From Hufsiella arboris (GTDB taxonomy: Bacteria > Bacteroidota > Bacteroidia > Sphingobacteriales > Sphingobacteriaceae), in the NCBI RefSeq assembly GCF_009834875.1, contig NZ_WVHT01000013.1, positions 1-64,000 of the forward strand: a stretch of DNA of 64,000 nt, given 5' to 3'. The stretch's first letter is position 1; every line of letters begins with the position of its first letter. The position numbers and the translations under genes are program-made. The notes under the pieces were generated by a model, which saw only the letters and a list, made by a program, of their open reading frames with translations, was not told the origin of the DNA and made no database searches. Shown in pieces: positions 54,997 to 63,077 of this stretch.

Positions 54997-55908
54997 TCAG
55001 GAAAGTCTTCCTGAAATATAACTTATAATCTTCTCAAAATCGCCTGGCTCAAACCAGGCGATTTCTGTATCACGCCTGAACCAGGTAATCTGCCGCTTTG
55101 CGTACCGACGCGTATTTTGTTTTATTTGATCAATGGCTTTATCGAGCGTTATTTTATCATCAAAGTAATCGAACAGCTCACTGTAGCCAACCGTTTGCAG
55201 AGCGTAATGATTTTTGTATGGAAGAAGGGTTCGCGCTTCTTCAACCAAACCATTTTGTACCATGAGATCGACACGTTTGTTAATTCGGTCATAAAGAATC
55301 TCTCTTGGCATATTAAGCCCGACCTTTATTGTTATAAAATTGCGTTGCTTTTTTTCACCGCTTTGGAACGAAGAGAAAGGTTTATTAGTCGCCCTTATAA
55401 CTTCCAAAGCCCTTATTATACGCTGCGGATTTTGCAAATCTACCTGTCTGTAATAATCAGGATCCTTAGTTCTAAGTTCCTCTTGAAGAGGTTCGATACC
55501 TTCGGTTAAATGAAGTGAATTTAATTGCTGGCGTATATCTTCCGGAACTTTAGGCAGATCATCTATTCCATTCAATAAGGCATTTATAAACAAACCTGAT
55601 CCGCCTGCCAGGATAGCAAGAGGGTTTTGATGGAAGATTTTGTCTATCACAGATAAGGCCTGCGTCTCATAGTCACCGGCGGTCACTGTTTCCTCGATGG
55701 AATGTGAGTTTATGAAATGATGCCTGGCCTGGGAAAGTTCCGTATCATTCGGCTTTGCCGTACCTATTTCCATCTCACGATAAAACTGCCTGGAATCCGC
55801 AGATACAATTTCAGTATTAAAATGCCCAGCCAATCTTATTGCAAGTTCTGTTTTTCCAACTGCAGTCGGTCCAACCACCGTAATTAACGTATGTTGTTCA
55901 GGTTGCAA
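54997..55908 (-). CDS. miaA: tRNA dimethylallyltransferase
   Basis: 303 aa. P-loop GPTAVGKTELA, the DSRQFYREMEIGTAKP motif, and LNGIDDLP plus RYAKRQITWFRRD in the C-terminus are MiaA signatures. It transfers a dimethylallyl group to A37 of tRNAs reading UNN codons. It is convergent with the SGNH hydrolase with 0 nt between stops and starts 23 nt from the pRiA4b-like gene. Confidence 0.96.
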   Translation of the reverse strand: MQPEQHTLITVVGPTAVGKTELAIRLAGHFNTEIVSADSRQFYREMEIGTAKPNDTELSQARHHFINSHSIEETVTAGDYETQALSVIDKIFHQNPLAILAGGSGLFINALLNGIDDLPKVPEDIRQQLNSLHLTEGIEPLQEELRTKDPDYYRQVDLQNPQRIIRALEVIRATNKPFSSFQSGEKKQRNFITIKVGLNMPREILYDRINKRVDLMVQNGLVEEARTLLPYKNHYALQTVGYSELFDYFDDKITLDKAIDQIKQNTRRYAKRQITWFRRDTEIAWFEPGDFEKIISYISGRLS

Positions 55909-55931
55909 TAAGATGAAATGCTGGAAACCAA

Positions 55932-56570
55932 TTAATAATCTTCCTTTTCAAAATCGTCACCGAAATGCTCATCTTCAGAAAATTCATCGCTTTCGCTATC
56001 ATCTGAACTTTCTTCTTCACTATCTCCATTTGACTCATCCAATTCATTTACATCGTCTAAGTGCTCTTCAGCGTCCTCAATGCCGTATTCGGTTTCATTA
56101 AGGAAATCGAAATCGTCATCGCTGATTGCTGGCGTTACAACCGGAGCTGTATTTAAACCCAGAGGTCTGGGTGCATCGCCGACACTTTTATTAAGGTAAG
56201 GATATTCTTTGCCTTTTTCTTCGTCAATGATGATTTTAACGAGTTCTACATGGAAATCATATGGGCGGTCGAAATTGTATGTGTAATAGAATTTTTGATG
56301 AGGATCATCTACAAAACTGCTCAACTTTGATTTCTCCATGAGTGCAATTCCCCGGTCTGCTTTTCGCTGCGCAGGCATGAAGGCAATTTCCTCATTTTTA
56401 ATCCATTGATCGTTACTTACATAAAAGGACGACGACACATCCTGTTTGTAGCCAGTTGACTTATGGATGGCAGTATGCAAATCCATAAAAGTTTGATTTG
56501 ATTTTATATCAATCTCACGTATTATATCGTCGTAATCTTCAAATGAAACTTTGAATCTGTATATAGCCAT
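55932..56570 (-). CDS. Plasmid pRiA4b ORF-3-like protein
   Basis: 212 aa. AIYRFKVSFEDYDDIIREID, then TFMDLHTAIHKSTGYKQDVS and FYYTYNFDRPYDFHVELVKI, match the IS1096/pRiA4b ORF-3-like domain. The last ~65 residues are very acidic (ESNGDSEEESSDDSESDEFS). Function is unknown; the family is found both on mobile elements and, as here, in ordinary chromosomal settings next to tRNA-modification genes. Confidence 0.85.
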   Translation of the reverse strand: MAIYRFKVSFEDYDDIIREIDIKSNQTFMDLHTAIHKSTGYKQDVSSSFYVSNDQWIKNEEIAFMPAQRKADRGIALMEKSKLSSFVDDPHQKFYYTYNFDRPYDFHVELVKIIIDEEKGKEYPYLNKSVGDAPRPLGLNTAPVVTPAISDDDFDFLNETEYGIEDAEEHLDDVNELDESNGDSEEESSDDSESDEFSEDEHFGDDFEKEDY

Positions 56571-56624
56571 TGGTAAAAAGTGTCTAAATTTGCGTAAAAA
56601 TAACGTTCTTTTGAAAAAATGGTT

Positions 56625-58046
56625 TCAAAAATTAAAATCTACTGAAACCTGCGTTTTGAGTCCGAGCTCTTCACCCTTTTCTTTCATGAACTGAATTGCC
56701 TGTTCGCGGCTGTTTTCAATGTCACCTTCGAGAATAGCTTCTCTGATTTGGTTTTTTATGATGCCTACTTCTTTACCGGCGGGAATGCCAAAAGCTTTCA
56801 TGATATCTTCACCGGAAACGGGCGGCTGCCAGTTACGTAACTGATCACGTTCCTCAACATCTTTAAGTTTTTGTTTAACGAGCTCGAAATTTTGACGGTA
56901 CTTTTTTACTTTGAACTCGTTTTTCGTAGTAACGTCAGCGTGACATAACAGCATAAGGCTATCAATGTCATCGCCTGCCTCAAAAAGAAGCCTTCTGACG
57001 GCCGAATCGGTTATTATATCTTTTACGAGTACAATGGGCCGCAAATGAAGCTGCACTAACTTTTGAACAAACTTCATCCTGTCATTCAGGGGCAGTTTAA
57101 GCTGCGCAAAAATTTTAGGAACCATTCTTGCGCCTCGATCTTCATGGCCATGGAACGTCCAGCCGTGACCAGGTTCAAATCTTTTTGTCGCTGGCTTAGC
57201 GATATCATGCAGAATTGCGGCCCAACGCAGCCATAAATCATCCGATACTTCTGAAACGTTATCCAGTACCTGTAAGGTATGATAAAAGTTATCTTTGTGA
57301 CCTTTTCCGTTTATTATTTCTACACCATACAGCGCAGTCATTTGCGGAAAAATTATTTCTAGTAAGCCGCTGTCAAAAAGATAATTAAACCCTATTGATG
57401 GTTTCGGCGAAAGAACAATTTTATTCAACTCGTCAGTAATGCGTTCTTTTGAGACGATTGTTATCCTTTCCTTGTTAGCCTTAATTGCATTAAATGCATC
57501 ATCAGCAATTTTAAAACCAAGCTGAGAAGCAAAGCGTGCGGCTCTCATCATTCTCAGGGGATCGTCAGAAAAAGTTATAAGCGGATCCAGCGGCGTTTTG
57601 ATGATCCTGTCTTGTAAATCAGCCATGCCGTTAAAAGGATCAAGCAGTTGGCCATAACTTGACTCATTCAAACAAATTGCCATAGCATTGATTGTAAAGT
57701 CACGCCGTTTCTGATCATCTTCAAGGCTGCCATCTTCAACAATTGGCTTGCGTGAGTCGGAGCGATATGACTCTTTTCTAGCACCTACAAATTCCACTTC
57801 CAGATCCTGGTATCGCAGCATGGCAGTGCCAAAATTTTTAAAAACAGATACCTTTGTTCGTAATGCCTGTGAAGCAGCTTCGGCAAAGTCAATGCCGTTG
57901 CCGATCACCAAAATGTCAACATCCTTCGATGGCCTTTTCAGGAAGATATCTCTCACGAATCCACCAATCACAAAAATATCAACGCCTTTCTTTTGTGCGA
58001 GCTGCGATAATTTTTTAAAGACTGGATGTTGCAGATGTGCTTCCAT
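56625..58046 (-). CDS. cca: CCA tRNA nucleotidyltransferase (HD-domain type)
   Basis: I take ATG at 58046 (MEAHLQHPVF); an upstream TTG at 58067 is less likely. 473 aa. The nucleotidyltransferase head has FVIGGFVRDIFLKRP and SKDVDILVIG (GG and DxD), and RDFTINAMAI. An HD motif (LHDIAKP, HGHEDRG) lies in the middle. It adds or repairs the 3' CCA of tRNA. The tRNAs here do not encode CCA, so it is probably essential. Confidence 0.93.
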   Translation of the reverse strand: MEAHLQHPVFKKLSQLAQKKGVDIFVIGGFVRDIFLKRPSKDVDILVIGNGIDFAEAASQALRTKVSVFKNFGTAMLRYQDLEVEFVGARKESYRSDSRKPIVEDGSLEDDQKRRDFTINAMAICLNESSYGQLLDPFNGMADLQDRIIKTPLDPLITFSDDPLRMMRAARFASQLGFKIADDAFNAIKANKERITIVSKERITDELNKIVLSPKPSIGFNYLFDSGLLEIIFPQMTALYGVEIINGKGHKDNFYHTLQVLDNVSEVSDDLWLRWAAILHDIAKPATKRFEPGHGWTFHGHEDRGARMVPKIFAQLKLPLNDRMKFVQKLVQLHLRPIVLVKDIITDSAVRRLLFEAGDDIDSLMLLCHADVTTKNEFKVKKYRQNFELVKQKLKDVEERDQLRNWQPPVSGEDIMKAFGIPAGKEVGIIKNQIREAILEGDIENSREQAIQFMKEKGEELGLKTQVSVDFNF

Positions 58047-58078
58047 GAACGTGAATACTGAGTGCAAAAATAACCAAT

Positions 58079-58642
58079 TTATCGCCTGATAAAGGAAAAT
58101 CGGCCATCAGGTTCTAACTTCATGATAGTTGATGATTTCTTTTTTGAAAAATCATGCTGATCAATATCGACAACATAATCTACTCCTTTGATGATATCAT
58201 CCGAAACTTCTGAGAAATTAGCAGGGGATGGGCTGCCGCTTATATTGGCTGACGTAGAGATAATCGGCTTCCGGAAACGCTGAATTAACTGCTGGCAAAA
58301 CGGGTGCTTAACTATTCGTATGCCGATACTCCCGTCTTCATGAATTGCGTTTGGTGCCAGGTTTTTCGCACCGGAATAAATGATCGTTAATGGATTTTCT
58401 GCATACTCAATTAATTCGTAAGCCAGCTCGGGAACCTCCCTCACATAGCTTGAAAGTTTATTATCGTTATCCAGCAAAATGATCATGCTTTTTGAAGCAT
58501 CCCGGCCTTTAAGATTAAATACCTTCGAGACAGCCTCTTCATTGGTTGCATCACAGCCTATACCCCAAATAGTATCGGTAGGATATAAAATCAAACCGCC
58601 ATTTTTCAAAACTTCCAGGGCGTTGTTTATTTCAGCATTCAT
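58079..58642 (-). CDS. L-threonylcarbamoyladenylate synthase (Sua5/YrdC family)
   Basis: 187 aa from ATG 58642 (MNAEINNALEVLKNGG). LYPTDTIWGIGCDATNEEAV and KGRDASKSMIILL (KxR...SK), plus TSANISGSPSP, are the YrdC signatures. It makes the TC-AMP used for t6A37 in ANN-decoding tRNAs, so it fits beside miaA and cca as a tRNA-modification unit. It overlaps the glycosyltransferase gene by 11 nt. Confidence 0.93.
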   Translation of the reverse strand: MNAEINNALEVLKNGGLILYPTDTIWGIGCDATNEEAVSKVFNLKGRDASKSMIILLDNDNKLSSYVREVPELAYELIEYAENPLTIIYSGAKNLAPNAIHEDGSIGIRIVKHPFCQQLIQRFRKPIISTSANISGSPSPANFSEVSDDIIKGVDYVVDIDQHDFSKKKSSTIMKLEPDGRFSFIRR

Positions 58643-59630
58643 CAAGGATCTTTATTAATTGTTTATGATCAATATCATGAGCACATTTAAAATGTTTTTG
58701 GGGGCACGCCTTGTAACCATGTAATCCACATGGCCTGCAGTATAATGAATAATCAATTTGAACGATATGTTTGTTGTCTGATAATGGCTCAAAACCAAAA
58801 GCTGGAACGGTAGAGCAATAAATACTTGTTACCGGCGCGTTAACGGCTGATGCAAAGTGCTGAGGCGCCGAATCATTCACATAATTCATTTTTGCTGTTT
58901 GCATTAAAGCTGCCGATTGAAGAAATGATAGTTTCCCGCTCAGGTCGGTTACGTTTGCCTGACCCGAGTTTGCCATGATTTCCTGGCAAAGTTGACTGTC
59001 GCCTGGCCCGCCAAGTAGATAAACCTTTATTGCCCGTGGTATCTGTTTGATAAATTCTATCCAGTATTGCTTAGGATATTGTTTTGTAAACCATACTGAA
59101 GCGGGTGCGCAGCAGATGTAAGAATCATATTTATAAATCGCGACTTCGGTGAAATCTTCTGTACGTGGGTACAATTTCGGTCGCGGAGACAGTGAAGTTG
59201 AAAGCGTTTCCAGCAATAAATTATTCCGGTCGATCTCATGAACAGTGCCTTCATTCGAAATTTTGTGCTCTACGGTTATATCAAATAAAAAGGAAAGAGG
59301 ATTTTTTCTAAATCCTCTTTTTGTTTTTGCTCCGGAAAGTGCCGTTAGTAATCCGGTTGAAAAATACCGCTGCAGATTAATTACGTCGTTGTATCCTTCT
59401 TTTCTAATCGCTTTTGCGAGCTTAAGTAAGTTTGATGTTTTGTTGTGTTTTTTATCCCAAACCCAAACTTTAGTTAAAAATGGATGACCGGTAAATAACG
59501 TTTCATTGCCTTTTCGAACAACGATATCAATTTGTGATCCCGGAAATTCAATGTTCAGCTTTTCAAGAAGTGCTGTTGCTAGTACAACATCGCCGATGAA
59601 AGCCGTTTGAATGACCAGGAACTTCTGCAT
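58632..59630 (-). CDS. Glycosyltransferase family 9 (heptosyltransferase-like)
   Basis: 332 aa. QTAFIGDVVLATALLEKLNI is the typical N-terminus of GT9 enzymes. CCAPASVWFTKQYPKQYWIE and VYLLGGPGDSQLCQEI plus NYVNDSAPQHFASAVNAPVT form the nucleotide-sugar domain. Members add heptose or related sugars to LPS core. It overlaps dapD by 1 nt (TAATG) and the Sua5 gene by 11 nt, so it is in a compact operon. Confidence 0.9.
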   Translation of the reverse strand: MQKFLVIQTAFIGDVVLATALLEKLNIEFPGSQIDIVVRKGNETLFTGHPFLTKVWVWDKKHNKTSNLLKLAKAIRKEGYNDVINLQRYFSTGLLTALSGAKTKRGFRKNPLSFLFDITVEHKISNEGTVHEIDRNNLLLETLSTSLSPRPKLYPRTEDFTEVAIYKYDSYICCAPASVWFTKQYPKQYWIEFIKQIPRAIKVYLLGGPGDSQLCQEIMANSGQANVTDLSGKLSFLQSAALMQTAKMNYVNDSAPQHFASAVNAPVTSIYCSTVPAFGFEPLSDNKHIVQIDYSLYCRPCGLHGYKACPQKHFKCAHDIDHKQLIKILDEC

Positions 59631-60448
59631 TAAACAGCTACGTTGAAGTTGCGTAAAGCATCATTCAGAGAAGTTTTTTTATCTGTTGATTCTTTACGTT
59701 TGCCAATAATCAGCGCGCAGGGAACCTGGTATGTTCCTGCAGGAAATTCTTTGCTGTAAGATCCCGGAATTACAACCGATCGTGCCGGAACCAAACCTTT
59801 GTGCTCAACCGGACTTTCACCACTTACATCAATTATTTTAGTTGACGCAGTCAGCACAACATTTGCTCCCAAAACAGCTTCGCTTTCAACGCGTACACCT
59901 TCAACCACGATTGCGCGTGAACCAATAAAGCAGTTGTCTTCTATGATTACTGGTGATGCCTGAACCGGTTCAAGTACTCCACCGATACCAACTCCTCCGC
60001 TTAAATGAACGTTTTTTCCTATTTGTGCACACGAACCGACTGTCGCCCAGGTATCAACCATGGTGCCTTCGTCAACATAAGCGCCGATATTTACGTAGGA
60101 AGGCATTAAAATAACGCCTTTTGCGAGATACGAACCATAACGGGCTACGGCCGGCGGAACAACTCTTACCCCTAGTTCCTTGTAGTTCGTTTTAAGCTTC
60201 ATTTTATCATAATACACATAAGGGCCTACCTCCGTAACTTTCATCTCACGAATCGGGAAATATAAAATTACTGCCTTTTTAATCCAGTCATTCACGTGCC
60301 AGCGATTGCCAACAGGTTCAGCGACACGCAATTCTCCTTTATTCAAATGATCAACTACAAGTTCTATAGCGTCACGATATTCTTTAAAATTAATGAGGTT
60401 GCGGTCTTCCCAGGCGTCTTCAATGGTCTTTTTCAGTTCAGCGATCAT
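59630..60448 (-). CDS. dapD: 2,3,4,5-tetrahydropyridine-2,6-dicarboxylate N-succinyltransferase
   Basis: 272 aa. The left-handed beta-helix core is visible in repeated hexapeptides (VNIGAYVDEGTMVDTWATVG, VIIEDNCFIGSRAIVVEG). The C-terminus GTYQVPCALIIGKRKE also fits. DapD makes the succinylated intermediate in the diaminopimelate/lysine pathway needed for peptidoglycan. It is first in the operon with the GT9 and Sua5 genes. Confidence 0.95.
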   Translation of the reverse strand: MIAELKKTIEDAWEDRNLINFKEYRDAIELVVDHLNKGELRVAEPVGNRWHVNDWIKKAVILYFPIREMKVTEVGPYVYYDKMKLKTNYKELGVRVVPPAVARYGSYLAKGVILMPSYVNIGAYVDEGTMVDTWATVGSCAQIGKNVHLSGGVGIGGVLEPVQASPVIIEDNCFIGSRAIVVEGVRVESEAVLGANVVLTASTKIIDVSGESPVEHKGLVPARSVVIPGSYSKEFPAGTYQVPCALIIGKRKESTDKKTSLNDALRNFNVAV

Positions 60449-60500
60449 GGTTTATGATAATTTTTGGCAAAGTAACGGATTTTTAAGAATTTTTACGTCA

Positions 60501-60530
60501 TTGATGAATCACCGGAAACTGTAAATTTGC
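60501..60530 (+). promoter_or_regulatory. Promoter of the S4-domain gene
   Basis: TTG at 60501-60503 and TAAATTTGC at 60522-60530, 21 nt apart, form a textbook Bacteroidota promoter 14 nt before the ATG at 60544. Confidence 0.75.
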
Positions 60531-60543
60531 TCTTTTAACGATT

Positions 60544-60957
60544 ATGGCTGAAAGCGAGAAACTCCGTATTGATAAATACCTGTGGGCTATCCGGGCTTTT
60601 AAAACCCGGAGTTTAGCAACCGATGCCTGCAAAGCAGGTCGTATTAAATTGAATGCCCAAACAGTTAAGCCTTCACACGTTGTTAAGATCGGTGAAACTT
60701 ATACAGTACAAAAAGGAAGTGAAAAACGTGTAATCAAAGTGAGCGGTTTATTGGAAAGACGGGTTGATGCAAAAACCGCTATATCTTTCTATGAAGATCT
60801 GACGCCAATAGAAGAAAGACACAGCTATAAATCTATGTTTCATGCACCAGGCCTGCAACGTGATCGCGGAGCAGGGCGGCCAACTAAAAAAGACCGCCGG
60901 GATATTGGAGACCTGCTGGATCAGTCCGATTCGGAGGGATGGTTTGATGAAGATTAG
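60544..60957 (+). CDS. S4-domain RNA-binding protein (Hsp15-like)
   Basis: 137 aa. The S4 domain spans residues 7-65 (LRIDKYLWAIRAFKTRSLAT, GRIKLNAQTVKPSHVVKIGE). The C-terminal third is charged, with GAGRPTKKDRRDIG. Hsp15 (HslR) rescues stalled 50S particles carrying peptidyl-tRNA in E. coli, and this family is the nearest match. It is transcribed alone from a strong promoter. Confidence 0.87.
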   Translation: MAESEKLRIDKYLWAIRAFKTRSLATDACKAGRIKLNAQTVKPSHVVKIGETYTVQKGSEKRVIKVSGLLERRVDAKTAISFYEDLTPIEERHSYKSMFHAPGLQRDRGAGRPTKKDRRDIGDLLDQSDSEGWFDED

Positions 60958-60996
60958 CTTGTAATTGTTGAAAAAAACTGCTGTCCGAAATTGAAT

Positions 60997-61734
60997 TTAC
61001 AGCGATGCGCTTAACAGTCCTTCTAATATTTTTTCTAAGGTTAGTGCGTTTTGAATCGCTTCCACATTCATTGTATTGTTAAAATATACCCAGGCTTCGT
61101 TGAGATTTGCAGTTATTATCGCCGAAGCGACATTCTGAAGTTCTTCATTAGAATAAGCCGATTTATAGAGTTCCGGTACTCCGTGGAACCGGTAATACAA
61201 AAAGCTAGCAGTAGCGGTAACCTTGTTGGATAATGTTGGATAGCTTACACCACAAAAAGCAACGTTGGCCTTTTTTAGCTCTTCGTAAACTTTCGGAATA
61301 TACCACGAAACATGCCTGAATTCGACGACGTTTTTAAAAGTCAGGTCAAGGCTGTTTATGATTTTGTGCAACAGCTGCTCGCTGTATGCCATTGACGGTG
61401 GAAGCTGAAAAAGAATGCAGCCAAGTTTTTCCATTAATCCGGCTGCTGCCAGATTATAAAAAGATTGAATTAACTCGCTGCAATCATTAAAACGACGATA
61501 CTGTGTAATGATTCTTGGAACCTTAACCGAGAACAGAAAATTATCGGGACTTTTCTTATACCATTCCTCAAATGTTTTTAGTTCTGGAAATCTGTAAAAC
61601 GTATTGTTAATTTCGAGTGTTTGGAAATGTCGGGCATAATAATGCAGCCAGTCCTTCTTCTTCGATTCCTCCGGATAAAAAACGCCTTTCCATTCGGGAT
61701 AATAAAACCCGGAACAGCCAACAAAGCAATTCAT
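60997..61734 (-). CDS. DUF72 family protein (YecE-like)
   Basis: 245 aa. VGCSGFYYPEWKGVFYPEES, the LEINNTFYRFP block, VEFRHVSWY and the C-terminal EAWVYFNNTMN match DUF72, a TIM-barrel family of unknown function. It is 35 nt from the deaminase gene and may share its transcript. Confidence 0.88.
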   Translation of the reverse strand: MNCFVGCSGFYYPEWKGVFYPEESKKKDWLHYYARHFQTLEINNTFYRFPELKTFEEWYKKSPDNFLFSVKVPRIITQYRRFNDCSELIQSFYNLAAAGLMEKLGCILFQLPPSMAYSEQLLHKIINSLDLTFKNVVEFRHVSWYIPKVYEELKKANVAFCGVSYPTLSNKVTATASFLYYRFHGVPELYKSAYSNEELQNVASAIITANLNEAWVYFNNTMNVEAIQNALTLEKILEGLLSASL

Positions 61735-61769
61735 ACGGGCATAACGTTCGTGCTGTTATAGTGTTTAAA

Positions 61770-62246
61770 TCAATATTCGATTTTCAAGTCCGAGTCTTCC
61801 CATAACTTGAAAGCTTTCTGTGCTTCGTCACGCAAAAGCTGTACAAAAGGAAGTTTTCTTTCATCCATCGGGCGTTCCAATTCTTCATAGATAAAATGAT
61901 CATCAAACGCAATACTGGCGGCGTCCTTTTTAGTGTTTGCGTAATAAATGGTGTCCAGATGAGCCCAATAAATAGCTCCCAAACACATTGGGCAGGGTTC
62001 ACAGCTTGTGTAGATCACACATCCGCTTAAATTATAGGTGTTTAGTTTTTGGCAGGCTAACCGAATGACCGCTACCTCGGCATGCGCAGTCGGGTCATTA
62101 GTAGGCACAACGGTATTGGCACTTTGAGCAACCACTTCGCCATCCTTCACTATTACGGCGCCGAAAGGCCCACCCAGGCCTTTTTGAACATTCTCTTCGG
62201 ACAGGCGAATTGCCATCCGCATAAACTCCTGATGTTTTTCTCTCAT
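61770..62246 (-). CDS. Nucleoside/guanine deaminase (CMP/dCMP deaminase fold)
   Basis: 158 aa. The zinc site is complete: HAEVAVIRLA (His and catalytic Glu) and TSCEPCPMCLGAIYWA (PCxxC). Length and GGPFGAVIVKDGEVVAQSAN match guanine deaminase (GuaD type), but a tRNA adenosine deaminase (TadA) or other base deaminase is possible. FDDHFIYEE near the C-terminus fits the GuaD-like group. Confidence 0.88.
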   Translation of the reverse strand: MREKHQEFMRMAIRLSEENVQKGLGGPFGAVIVKDGEVVAQSANTVVPTNDPTAHAEVAVIRLACQKLNTYNLSGCVIYTSCEPCPMCLGAIYWAHLDTIYYANTKKDAASIAFDDHFIYEELERPMDERKLPFVQLLRDEAQKAFKLWEDSDLKIEY

Positions 62247-62271
62247 CTTATATCAACTCTTTGTAAACTAA

Positions 62272-62298
62272 AAAACCCTTCCGCATAGGAAGGGTTTT
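62272..62298. terminator. Bidirectional terminator between the deaminase and OmpH-like genes
   Basis: AAAACCCTTCC (62272-62282) and GGAAGGGTTTT (62288-62298) pair perfectly around 5 nt. On the minus strand it ends the OmpH-like gene, which lies upstream of the deaminase. Confidence 0.8.
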
Positions 62299-62319
62299 GA
62301 ATATGAGCTTTAACAGCTG

Positions 62320-62919
62320 TTATTTTTTATCTTTTTTATATTCTGCGTTTAAGCCGGCAAGAACATCTTTGGTAACGTCAAGGCTTTCATCTGCAAATAA
62401 AACTGTAGGATTGGCTTTTGAATAAGTTAAAACCATTTTATATCCTTTTTCTTTGGCATAACCTTTCAGGTAGCTGGCAACTTTGTCGTAAAGTTTATCG
62501 TTTTCAGCAGCTTGTTCATTAGCCAGTGCCGAGCTCGCATTTTGGTTGTAAGCTGATAGTTCCTGTTGCTTGCGTGCAAGGCGTTGTTCTGTCGCAGCAC
62601 GTTGATCTGCACTCATTCCCTGTGCATTTTTTTGATATTCTGCAACCTCTTGCTGGAACGCGGTTCCTTTTGATTGAAGGTCAGTTTGAGCCTGTTTTGA
62701 TTTTCCTTCTATTTTGCCTTTAATGTCTTTAAAGTATTCGTAGTTAGTTAACAATGAATCCGAGTTGACGTAAACAATTGCTTCCGCTTCCTTTTTCTCA
62801 GTTGTGTTTGCCGGAGCTGTTGTTGTTTTTGGTTGTTCTTTGTTATTACATGAAGCTATCACCGCTGCAATTGCTATCCCTGCACCGAGTTTCGTTAAGT
62901 TAGCTAATCCTTTTTTCAT
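62320..62919 (-). CDS. OmpH/Skp-like lipoprotein
   Basis: 199 aa. The lipobox ends VIASC (Cys 24), then NNKEQ. The mature protein is a long coiled coil (GKSKQAQTDLQSKGTAFQQE, RATEQRLARKQQELSAYNQN) with the conserved YVNSDSLLTNYEYFKDI start and KMVLTYS end of the OmpH family. Skp/OmpH proteins chaperone outer-membrane proteins in the periplasm; lipid anchoring here is a Bacteroidota variation. Confidence 0.9.
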   Translation of the reverse strand: MKKGLANLTKLGAGIAIAAVIASCNNKEQPKTTTAPANTTEKKEAEAIVYVNSDSLLTNYEYFKDIKGKIEGKSKQAQTDLQSKGTAFQQEVAEYQKNAQGMSADQRAATEQRLARKQQELSAYNQNASSALANEQAAENDKLYDKVASYLKGYAKEKGYKMVLTYSKANPTVLFADESLDVTKDVLAGLNAEYKKDKK

Positions 62920-62938
62920 TATATTTTAAAAATTTAGG

Positions 62939-62967
62939 CAAATATAGCGTTTTGTACCATAGTGCAA
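62939..62967 (-). promoter_or_regulatory. Promoter of the OmpH-like gene
   Basis: On the minus strand TTG (62967-62965) is followed after 21 nt by TATATTTG (62946-62939), a consensus -33/-7 pair about 20 nt before the ATG. Confidence 0.7.
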
Positions 62968-63047
62968 AGTGTCGCAAAAAACGGTAAGTGGTTTTCAACC
63001 AGACGCTTTTTTATCCACAAAAACGGCGAAATGCTATTAAAAAACCG

Positions 63048-63055
63048 TATTTTTG
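63048..63055 (+). promoter_or_regulatory. -7 element of the gyrB promoter
   Basis: TATTTTTG matches TAnnTTTG, 22 nt before the gyrB ATG. No clear -33 TTG was found. Confidence 0.5.
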
Positions 63056-63077
63056 AATCTTGTTGTAAAACATATAT